From Hyphomicrobiaceae bacterium UBA4118 (lineage in GTDB: Bacteria; Pseudomonadota; Alphaproteobacteria; Rhizobiales; Methyloligellaceae): a stretch of DNA of 5,185 nt. The position numbers were made by a program, and so were the translations under genes. Position 1 is the stretch's first letter. Every line of letters begins with the position of its first letter. This document shows positions 1 through 5,185 of the stretch, piece after piece. The notes beneath the pieces are model-generated. The model was not told where the DNA came from, made no database searches, and saw only the letters and a program-made list of their open reading frames with translations. The stretch is from contig DFXC01000185.1 of the NCBI GenBank assembly GCA_002383105.1, positions 2,784 through 7,968 on the forward strand. Reading direction: 5' to 3'.

Positions 1-642
1 TGCGCGGCGACCGGCTTCCGCATCGAGGGCGGCCGCGTTCTTGGCGTGGAGACGGAGAAGGGCTTTATTCGCGCGAAGAAAGTGGCGCTCTCTTGCGCCG
101 GCAACTCCTCGCGCGTCGCGGCTCTTGCGGGCTTGCGGCTCCCCATCGAGAGTCACTCGGTGCAGGCCTTCGTCACCGAGGGCGTCAAGCCGCTCATCGA
201 CGTGGTTATGACCTTCGGCGCCGGCCATTTCTATGTCAGCCAGTCAGACAAGGGCGGCCTCGTCTTCGGCGGCGACATCGAGGGCTACAACTCCTACGCC
301 CAGCGCGGCAATCTCCCCGTGGTCGAGGATGTCTGTGAGGGCGGCATGGCGCTCATGCCGCTGATCGGTCGCTTGCGCATCCTGCGCTCCTGGGGTGGGC
401 TTCTCGACATGACCATGGACGGCTCGCCGATCATCGACCTCACGCCCATCGAGGGCCTCTATCTCAACGCAGGCTGGTGCTATGGCGGCTTCAAGGCGAC
501 GCCGGCCTCGGGCTGGTGCTTCGCCCATCTCATCGCCAACAACGAGCCCCACCCCTACGCGGCCGCCTACCGGCTTGACCGCTTCGCCGCTGGGCGCGTC
601 ATCGACGAGAAGGGCATGGGGGCCCAGCCCAACCTGCACTGA
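1..642 (+). CDS. soxB: Sarcosine oxidase beta subunit, 3' part (5' end outside window)
   Basis: This is the C-terminal 213 residues of the flavin-bearing catalytic subunit of heterotetrameric sarcosine oxidase, a cytoplasmic enzyme that oxidises sarcosine and passes the methyl carbon to tetrahydrofolate. The frame is open from base 1, so the gene runs in from upstream. The family is usually about 405-415 residues, so roughly the first half is missing, including the N-terminal FAD GxGxxG motif and the histidine that carries covalent FMN. Visible family motifs, numbered from window residue 1, are HFYVSQSDKGG from 76, the SWGGLLDMTMDGSPII block from 130, and GWCYGGFKATPASGW from 158. The last is the C-terminal flavin-binding segment of the DAO superfamily. 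Its conserved lysine (codon 493-495) sits 48 residues before the end, as expected for this subunit. The stop is TGA at 640-642, 9 nt before soxD. The C-terminus appears intact. The GTG at 46 is an internal codon, not a start. Confidence 0.96.
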   Translation, partial: CAATGFRIEGGRVLGVETEKGFIRAKKVALSCAGNSSRVAALAGLRLPIESHSVQAFVTEGVKPLIDVVMTFGAGHFYVSQSDKGGLVFGGDIEGYNSYAQRGNLPVVEDVCEGGMALMPLIGRLRILRSWGGLLDMTMDGSPIIDLTPIEGLYLNAGWCYGGFKATPASGWCFAHLIANNEPHPYAAAYRLDRFAAGRVIDEKGMGAQPNLH

Positions 643-651
643 GGCGAGGAG
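643..651 (+). promoter_or_regulatory. Ribosome binding region of soxD, unusually close to the start
   Basis: The soxB-soxD gap is GGCGAGGAG, directly followed by the ATG at 652. The best anti-Shine-Dalgarno match, GAGGAG (646-651), has no spacer at all. Only a weaker AGG at 642-644 lies at a normal distance. Initiation therefore probably relies on coupling to soxB termination at 640-642. This is an inference from spacing. Confidence 0.5.
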
Positions 652-915
652 ATGAGGATACGCTGTCCCTATTGCGGTGAGCGGGCGCTCGAGGAGTTCA
701 CCTATCGCGGCGACGCCACCGTCACGCGGCCCGGCAGCCTCGAGCCGCAGGCCACCGGCGCCTGGGTCGATTACGTCTATCTCCGCGACAATCCGGATGG
801 GCATCACCGCGAGCATTGGCATCACAGCGCCGGTTGCCACGCCTGGCTGGTGGTGACCCGCGACATGCGCACCCACGAGATCCTCGCCGTGGAATTTGCC
901 AGAAAGGAGCCATGA
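652..915 (+). CDS. soxD: Sarcosine oxidase delta subunit (small zinc-binding subunit)
   Basis: This 87-residue protein is the small delta subunit of heterotetrameric sarcosine oxidase. In the known structures it holds a structural zinc through two N-terminal cysteines, a histidine and a further cysteine. The same pattern is visible here: Cys5 and Cys8 in CPYCGE, then His58 and Cys62 at the end of a histidine-rich stretch (HHREHWHH, 51-58). This matches the known ligand spacing to within one residue of overall offset. The length is typical. The ATG at 652 puts CPYCG in its expected place near the N-terminus, so the start is sound. The purine-rich stretch upstream abuts the ATG, which suggests dependence on ribosomes finishing soxB 9 nt upstream. 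Its stop (TGA 913-915) overlaps one candidate soxA start. Everything needed for a functional subunit appears present. Confidence 0.96.
   Translation: MRIRCPYCGERALEEFTYRGDATVTRPGSLEPQATGAWVDYVYLRDNPDGHHREHWHHSAGCHAWLVVTRDMRTHEILAVEFARKEP
903..909 (+). promoter_or_regulatory. Ribosome binding site of soxA
   Basis: AAAGGAG lies inside the last codons of soxD. The spacer is 8 nt to the ATG at 918 and 2 nt to the ATG at 912, which favours 918 as the main start of soxA. Confidence 0.7.
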
Positions 916-917
916 CC

Positions 918-3899
918 ATGGCCTCCGCGCAAGGAAAGCGGCTCGCCTCTGGCGGTCTCATCGACCGCACACGCACGCTTCCCTTCACCTTCGACGGCGA
1001 GACGCTCTCAGGCCATCCCGGCGATACGCTGGCGTCCGCGCTTCTCGCCAGCGGCAAGACTCTGGTCGGGCGCTCCTTTAAATATCATCGCCCGCGCGGG
1101 ATTCTGACCGCAGGCTGTGAGGAGCCGAACGCGCTCGTCGAGCTTCGCAACGGCGCCCGCCGCGAGCCCAACACCCGCGCCACCACCATCGAGCTCTATG
1201 ACGGGCTCGACGCCGCGAGCCAGAACCGGTGGCCTTCGCTGAAGCTCGATCTGCTCGCGGCGAACCAGCTCTTCTCCCCGATCTTCGGGGCGGGCTTCTA
1301 CTACAAGACCTTCATGTGGCCGGCCTCCTTCTGGGAGAAGGTCTATGAGCCCGCCATCCGCCGCGCCGCGGGTCTTGGGCGCGCGGCAGAGGCGCCAGAC
1401 CCCGACCATTACGAGAAGGCCAACGCCTTTTGCGACGTTCTGGTGACCGGCGCTGGCGCGTCGGGCTTGGCCGCCGCGCTTGCTGCCGCTCGCTCTGGCT
1501 CCCGCGTGATCCTGTGCGAGGAGGATTTCCGCCTTGGCGGGCGTCTGCTCGCCGAGCGCGACGAGATCGACGGCCGTCCTGCGATGGACTGGGTGAAGGC
1601 CGCAGAGGCCGAGCTCGAAGCTCTCCCCGATTGCCGCATCATGCGGCGCATATCCGTCGTCGGTGTCTATGACGGCGGGACCTACGCCGCGCTCGAGCGG
1701 GTTAACGACCATGTCCCCGTGCCGCCCGCGCATGAGCCCCGCCAGCGGCTGTGGCGTATCGTGGCGAAACGCGCGGTCCTGTGTGCCGGCGCCATCGAGC
1801 GCCCCGTCGTCTTCGGCGACAACGATCGTCCCGGCATCATGCTGGCGGGCGCGGTGCGGACTTATCTCAACCGCTTCGGGGTTGCCCCCGGAAATCGCGC
1901 CGTCATCTTCGCCGACAATGACGACGCTTTCCGCACTGCCGTCGATCTGGTGGGTGCGGGCGTCGAGGTGGCGGCGCTGATCGATGCGCGAAAGGGCTCC
2001 TCGGCGAGCGCGCAAGCCGCGGCCGAGAAGGCGAACGCCCGTTATCTCGCAGGCGCCGTGATCAAGCGCGTGCGCGGCGGCCAGGCCGTCAAGGGCGTGG
2101 AGATCAGAGACCAGAGCGGCAAGATTGAGCGCCTCGACTGCGACCTCATCGCCATGTCGGGCGGCTGGAGCCCGACGGTGCATCTCACCACCCATCTCAA
2201 CGGCAAGCCCAAGTGGGACGAGGGCCTCGCCGCTTTGGTGCCTGGCTCGCTCCCCCCAGGGATGAGTGTCGCCGGCGCGGCTTTAGGCCAGTTCGGCCTC
2301 GCCTCCTGCTTGGCCTCTGGTCAGGCGGCGGGCGCCGAGGCCGCGCGAGCCTGCGGCTTTACGCCATCAATCCAGGCGCTTCCCGCGGCCTCCGACGAAA
2401 ACACCGCGGCGAGTGCGGTGTGGCAGGTGGCCGGCGGCAAGGGCAAGGCCTTCGTGGATTTCCAGAACGACGTGACGGTGTCTGACGTGAAGCTCGCCGC
2501 CCGCGAGGGCTTCCGCATTCCGGAGCATCTCAAGCGCTACACGACGCTCGGCATGGCGACGGATCAGGGCAAGACCGCCAACGCCAACGGCGCGGCCGTG
2601 CTCGCCGGCGTCACCGGGCGCTATGTCGGCGCGGTGGGCACCACGACCTTCCGGCCGCCCTTCACTCCCGTCGCCATCGCCGCCTTTGCCGGCCATCACC
2701 GCGGGCAGGATTTCCGCCCCGCCCGCCTTGCCCCGTCCCATGGCTGGGCGGAAGAGCAGGGCGCTTATTTCGTCGAGACCGGGCCCTGGCTTCGCGCCCT
2801 CTATTACCCGTGGGAGGGCGAAGAGCCGCAAGCCACGGTGAACCGGGAGGTGGCCACGGTCCGCACGAATGTCGGCGTCTGCGATGTGTCCACTCTCGGC
2901 AAGATCGACGTGCAGGGGAAAGACGCCGGCGTCTTCCTCGATCGTGTCTATGCCAACACCTTCTCGAGCCTTCCCGTGGGCCGCGCGCGCTATGGGCTGA
3001 TGCTGCGCGAGGATGGCTTCGTACTCGACGACGGCACCACGGCGCGCCTCAAGGACGACCACTATTTCATGACCACCACCACCGCCAACGCGGTCCGAGT
3101 GATGCAGCATCTCGAATTCTGCCAGCAATGCCTGTGGCCCGAGCTCGGCGTGCAGATGGTCTCGGTCACCGAGCAATGGGCGCAGTTCGCCGTCGCCGGC
3201 CCCCGAGCCCGCGACGTGCTTCAAGGCGTGGTCGATCCGGCGCACGATCTCTCCAACGCGGCCTTTCCCTATCTCGCCGCGGGCGATGTCACCGTCTGCG
3301 GCGGCACGCCGGCGCGGCTCTTCCGCCTCTCCTTCTCCGGCGAGCTCGCCTATGAGGTCGCGGTGCCCGCACGCTTCGGCGAAACTATGATGCGCGCGAT
3401 CCTGGAAGCGGGCGCGCCTTACGGCATCGCGCCCTACGGCACCGAAGCGCTGGGCGTGCTCCGCATCGAGAAGGGACACCCCGCCGGCGGTGAGCTTAAC
3501 GGCCAGACCACCGCGCACGATCTCGGCCTCGGCAAGCTTGTCTCCACGAAAAAGGACTTCATCGGCCGCTTCATGGCGGCGCGGCCGGCGCTGACCGATC
3601 CCGCGCGCCCCTCGCTTGTGGGACTGAGGCCTGTCGATCGCGAAGACCGGCTGCGTGCCGGCGCCCATCTCATCCCTAGGGGCGAAGACGCCACCGCCAA
3701 GAACGATCAGGGCTACGTCACATCGATTGCCTTCTCGCCGAGCCTGGGCCATTGGCTCGGCCTCGGCCTCCTCTCGCGCGGCCCCGAGCGCCACGGCGAA
3801 ATCGTGCGTGCCTACGACCCGCTGCGCGGCGACGACGTGCTGGTGGAGGTCTGTCCGCCCTGCTTCATCGATTCCGCAGGGGAGCGCCTCCGTGTCTAA
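918..3899 (+). CDS. soxA: Sarcosine oxidase alpha subunit (dinucleotide-binding plus GcvT-like folate domain)
   Basis: This is the large subunit of heterotetrameric sarcosine oxidase, 993 residues from the ATG at 918 (characterised homologues are about 965-1000). Domains in order are as follows. Residues about 15-100 form a ferredoxin-like N-terminal domain with the family block GRSFKYHRPRGILTAGCEEP from 51; it has only Cys67, so no [2Fe-2S] cluster is expected, as is usual for this subunit. Residues about 172-480 form a Rossmann NAD(+)-binding and FAD/NAD-linked domain, with GAGASG at 178-183 and an acidic pair EED at 201-203 ending the second strand. Residues about 615-985 form a GcvT-like folate domain with REDGFVLDDG (697-706), GPRARDVL (761-768), FSGELAYEV (806-814) and GTEALGVLRIEKG (841-853). 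The folate domain captures the methyl carbon as methylene-THF. AAAGGAG at 903-909 lies 8 nt before this ATG but only 2 nt before the in-frame ATG at 912 (995 aa), which overlaps the soxD stop as ATGA. I prefer 918 on spacing; 912 remains possible. The frame is also open upstream to 816, inside soxD, which is unlikely to be translated. The gene is intact. Confidence 0.96.
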   Translation: MASAQGKRLASGGLIDRTRTLPFTFDGETLSGHPGDTLASALLASGKTLVGRSFKYHRPRGILTAGCEEPNALVELRNGARREPNTRATTIELYDGLDAASQNRWPSLKLDLLAANQLFSPIFGAGFYYKTFMWPASFWEKVYEPAIRRAAGLGRAAEAPDPDHYEKANAFCDVLVTGAGASGLAAALAAARSGSRVILCEEDFRLGGRLLAERDEIDGRPAMDWVKAAEAELEALPDCRIMRRISVVGVYDGGTYAALERVNDHVPVPPAHEPRQRLWRIVAKRAVLCAGAIERPVVFGDNDRPGIMLAGAVRTYLNRFGVAPGNRAVIFADNDDAFRTAVDLVGAGVEVAALIDARKGSSASAQAAAEKANARYLAGAVIKRVRGGQAVKGVEIRDQSGKIERLDCDLIAMSGGWSPTVHLTTHLNGKPKWDEGLAALVPGSLPPGMSVAGAALGQFGLASCLASGQAAGAEAARACGFTPSIQALPAASDENTAASAVWQVAGGKGKAFVDFQNDVTVSDVKLAAREGFRIPEHLKRYTTLGMATDQGKTANANGAAVLAGVTGRYVGAVGTTTFRPPFTPVAIAAFAGHHRGQDFRPARLAPSHGWAEEQGAYFVETGPWLRALYYPWEGEEPQATVNREVATVRTNVGVCDVSTLGKIDVQGKDAGVFLDRVYANTFSSLPVGRARYGLMLREDGFVLDDGTTARLKDDHYFMTTTTANAVRVMQHLEFCQQCLWPELGVQMVSVTEQWAQFAVAGPRARDVLQGVVDPAHDLSNAAFPYLAAGDVTVCGGTPARLFRLSFSGELAYEVAVPARFGETMMRAILEAGAPYGIAPYGTEALGVLRIEKGHPAGGELNGQTTAHDLGLGKLVSTKKDFIGRFMAARPALTDPARPSLVGLRPVDREDRLRAGAHLIPRGEDATAKNDQGYVTSIAFSPSLGHWLGLGLLSRGPERHGEIVRAYDPLRGDDVLVEVCPPCFIDSAGERLRV
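3879..3884 (+). promoter_or_regulatory. Ribosome binding site of soxG, supports the GTG start
   Basis: GGGGAG lies inside the 3' end of soxA, 7 nt before the GTG at 3892. This is the evidence that decides for the GTG start over earlier in-frame codons. Confidence 0.7.
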
Positions 3900-4506
3900 G
3901 CGGCCGCTCCATGCGCTGTCTGCGCTTGCCGGGATTGCCGTCCCTGGCCGCTTTGGCAAGCCCGACGGCGAGCCAAGCGTCATGATCGGCGAACTCTCGG
4001 GCCTCGGTCTTGCGACCGTGGCGTCCCGCCAAGGGCAAGACGCCGCCCTGAAGTCAGCGGTCTTGCAGGCTTATGGGGTGCAGCTTCCCGAGAGCTCACG
4101 CGTCGCGCAAGGATCCGCCGTAAGCTTTATTGGCTACGGGCCGGGCCAATGGCTTGCCGTGTCTGAGAGCCTCGCCCATGAGGCGCTCGCCGGCGATCTC
4201 TCACAACGCCTTGCGGGGCTTGCCTCGATCTCCGATCAGAGTGGCGGAAGGACTGTACTTAGAGTCAGCGGGCCGCGCGCCCGCGACGTTCTCGCCAAGG
4301 GCTTGCCCGTTGACCTCGATCCACGGGCGTTTCCCTTAGGCAGCGCCGCCGCGAGCGTCATTGGACATATGGGCGTCCAACTCTGGCAGGTGGACGATAC
4401 GCGGACCTACGACATCGCCGTCTTCCGCAGCCTGTCGCAAAGCTTCTGGCGCTGGCTGACCGCCTCGGCGGCCGAATTCGGCTACGAGGTGTCTGGCCAG
4501 AATTGA
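3892..4506 (+). CDS. soxG: Sarcosine oxidase gamma subunit
   Basis: This 204-residue protein is the gamma subunit of heterotetrameric sarcosine oxidase, a structural subunit with a GcvT-like fold and no known catalytic residues of its own. It is the least conserved of the four subunits, so identification rests partly on its place directly after soxA. Sequence support: FIGYGPGQWLAV (79-90), then SDQSGGRTVLRVSGPRARDVL (from 114), the typical gamma-subunit core, and YDIAVFRSLSQSFWRWL (173-189) near the C-terminus. The length fits the family (about 180-210). The start is GTG at 3892: GGGGAG at 3879-3884 sits 7 nt upstream, and the resulting N-terminus SKRPLHALSAL resembles the usual basic, short leader of this subunit. 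The frame is open back to 3655, but an earlier start would lie deep inside soxA. The start overlaps the end of soxA by 8 nt (GTGTCTAA), so translation is probably coupled. This is the last gene of the operon in the window. Confidence 0.92.
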   Translation: MSKRPLHALSALAGIAVPGRFGKPDGEPSVMIGELSGLGLATVASRQGQDAALKSAVLQAYGVQLPESSRVAQGSAVSFIGYGPGQWLAVSESLAHEALAGDLSQRLAGLASISDQSGGRTVLRVSGPRARDVLAKGLPVDLDPRAFPLGSAAASVIGHMGVQLWQVDDTRTYDIAVFRSLSQSFWRWLTASAAEFGYEVSGQN

Positions 4507-4511
4507 AGGTC

Positions 4512-4543
4512 AGGCGCTGGAGCCGTGAGCGGCTAGAGCGTCT
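4512..4543. terminator. Possible bidirectional hairpin between convergent genes
   Basis: The core is a perfect 5-bp stem, AGCCG (4521-4525) with CGGCT (4530-4534), around the loop TGAG. After a 2x2 internal mismatch, a second stem pairs 4512-4518 with 4537-4543 (seven pairs, one of them G-T). It starts 6 nt after the soxG stop and covers the last codons of the opposing gene, so it could end transcripts from both sides. No run of T follows on either strand, so it would be a weak or non-classical terminator. The pairing is seen; the function is inferred. Confidence 0.35.
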
Positions 4544-5150
4544 TCACGTCGACGGCGACCGCGCGGGTCACTTCCAGCGCCACCTGGTCGCCAACATGGA
4601 TCTGATCGCGGCCCGGCACGCTCGGGTCAACAACGATGGTGCGTGTCTTTCCACCCGTCCCCGCGAAGGTGATGGTGCGCTTGTTGTAGTTGATGGCGGC
4701 GACGGTATCGGACACCTCGACGGTGGAAAAGTCGGTATCGCCCTTAGGCGTCACCTCGACCCAATCCTGCTCGGCGACGGTGGACGGGTTCATGTTCATG
4801 CCCGCCTCTTCCTCGCTCGAGATCGACTGATCCTTGTTCTTGGGCGGGCCGGCGAACTTCTCAAGCCCCGTCGCCACCTCCTCGGTGTAGTTGATGGTGA
4901 CCTTCTCTTTGACCTTGATCTTCTCGATATGCTGCACGTCGGGCCCAAGCTTGATGACGAGCGTGCCGTCCGGGCCGACCACGGTGAGCAGGCGGTTCGG
5001 CGCGTCGATGGCCTCGACCGTGACGATAGCGGTGATGACGCCGCCCATGGCCGCGACCTCGGTCGCAGGATCGGCCTTGGCGGCGTCGATGACGATGAAC
5101 GTGAGCGCGATGGCGAGGATGCCTCTGGCGGCCGCGACGATAACCTTCAT
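4533..5150 (-). CDS. Exported protein of unknown function with two tandem beta-rich modules
   Basis: I cannot assign a function to this 205-residue protein. Residues 1-26 form a clear Sec signal peptide: a short basic start (Lys2, Arg9), a hydrophobic core ILAIALTFIVI (11-21), and a likely signal peptidase I site after AKA (26), before DPATE. No lipobox cysteine and no other membrane segment are seen, so a soluble periplasmic location is expected. The mature part holds two related modules, about 44-93 and 149-199, both with the pattern TVxAI...R..T..G..G...I...P.V.....I.V...V....T..VA. They are joined by a polar, acidic linker with GMNMNPS (117-123). Alternating hydrophobic residues suggest small beta barrels. 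From memory it resembles a widespread unnamed group of exported proteobacterial proteins with paired modules of this kind. The ATG at 5150 is backed by GGGAGGG 7 nt upstream. The gene converges on soxG with a 26-nt gap and is not in that operon. Base composition matches its neighbours. Confidence 0.85.
   Translation of the reverse strand: MKVIVAAARGILAIALTFIVIDAAKADPATEVAAMGGVITAIVTVEAIDAPNRLLTVVGPDGTLVIKLGPDVQHIEKIKVKEKVTINYTEEVATGLEKFAGPPKNKDQSISSEEEAGMNMNPSTVAEQDWVEVTPKGDTDFSTVEVSDTVAAINYNKRTITFAGTGGKTRTIVVDPSVPGRDQIHVGDQVALEVTRAVAVDVKTL
4554..4706 (-). repeat. Second copy of internal protein module (residues 149-199)
   Basis: Module B of the exported protein, beginning TVAAINYNKRTI and ending in VTRAVAV. 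It matches module A in order and spacing. The IHVGDQV segment here corresponds to IKVKEKV in module A; the GD in this copy looks more like the ancestral turn, lost in A. Confidence 0.7.
4872..5021 (-). repeat. First copy of internal protein module (residues 44-93)
   Basis: Module A of the exported protein, beginning TVEAIDAPNRLL. Aligned by hand with module B, with a single one-residue gap, about 17 of 50 positions are identical, including both start residues TV, the Arg at position 10, two glycines, the proline, and the spaced I-V-V of the IKVKEKV segment. The copies are diverged, pointing to an old duplication. Confidence 0.7.
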
Positions 5151-5157
5151 GAACTTA

Positions 5158-5164
5158 CCCTCCC
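5158..5164 (-). promoter_or_regulatory. Ribosome binding site of the exported protein gene
   Basis: Read on the minus strand, GGGAGGG lies 7 nt before the ATG whose A is at 5150. This is a strong match at good spacing and supports the minus-strand gene over the overlapping plus-strand frame. Only 21 more bases remain in the window upstream; no convincing -10 or -35 element is visible in them. Confidence 0.75.
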
Positions 5165-5185
5165 AGACTCAAGACTGCTTTGAAA

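Noticed and set aside
244..876. Minus-strand open frame opposite soxB and soxD
   Set aside because: It crosses two clearly real genes antisense and shows no domain or ribosome binding logic.
816..917. Upstream extension of soxA starting inside soxD
   Set aside because: The added 34 residues are read in a different frame across the conserved, zinc-binding end of soxD, have no family similarity, and ignore the good ribosome binding site at 903-909.
1081..1137. Possible [2Fe-2S] cluster site in the SoxA N-terminal ferredoxin-like domain
   Set aside because: Only one cysteine (Cys67) is present where four would be required. Loss of the cluster is normal for sarcosine oxidase alpha subunits.
1008..2195. 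Minus-strand open frame (395 codons) opposite soxA
   Set aside because: It lies wholly inside the conserved SoxA nucleotide-binding region and has low-complexity, motif-free composition. It is a coding shadow.
3655..3891. Upstream extension of soxG giving a 283-residue protein
   Set aside because: It would overlap soxA by about 245 nt. The extension is Arg/Ser/Pro-rich frame-shadow sequence, and the GTG at 3892 has a well-spaced ribosome binding site.
2367..3983. Long minus-strand open frame (538 codons) opposite soxA and soxG
   Set aside because: Long antisense frames are expected opposite GC-rich coding sequence. The product is Arg/Ala/Gly/His-rich with no motif, while the plus strand encodes recognised SoxA domains throughout.
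4503..5183. Plus-strand open frame starting at TTG and overlapping the soxG stop by 4 nt, tempting as a fifth operon gene
   Set aside because: Its product is a skewed Asp/Arg/Gly/His-rich string with no domain. The opposite strand over the same bases has a signal peptide, a strong ribosome binding site and an internal protein duplication, so the minus strand is the coding one.

Overview
The window looks like chromosome from a GC-rich alphaproteobacterium. Codons are strongly G/C-ended throughout, and the gene order soxB-soxD-soxA-soxG is the usual one for heterotetrameric sarcosine oxidase in Rhizobiales-like bacteria and actinobacteria. The lineage is inferred from composition and operon layout; no marker gene is present to fix it.

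Bases 1-4506 (+ strand) hold a tightly packed sarcosine oxidase operon. It begins inside soxB (C-terminal 213 residues only), followed by complete soxD (87 aa), soxA (993 aa from the preferred start) and soxG (204 aa). The genes are 9 nt apart, nearly touching, and overlapping by 8 nt respectively, so they should be co-transcribed and translationally coupled. The four subunits form one soluble cytoplasmic enzyme. The beta subunit oxidises sarcosine on its flavin. The large alpha subunit carries the dinucleotide-binding domain and a GcvT-like folate domain that captures the released one-carbon unit as 5,10-methylene-tetrahydrofolate. Delta is a small zinc protein and gamma is a GcvT-fold subunit. 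Overall: sarcosine + THF + O2 gives glycine + methylene-THF + H2O2. This is the last demethylation in the betaine/choline/creatine catabolic route.

Bases 4507-4532 form a very short convergent gap. An imperfect hairpin centred there may act as a terminator.

Bases 4533-5150 (- strand) encode a 205-residue exported protein with a clear signal peptide, a good ribosome binding site and two copies of a roughly 50-residue beta-rich module. I cannot name its function. It faces the sox operon and is not part of it. The remaining 35 bases (5151-5185) hold its ribosome binding site and no recognisable promoter.

No mobile element, CRISPR array, RNA gene or novel multi-gene system was seen. The exported tandem-module protein is the only part of the window whose role is not accounted for.
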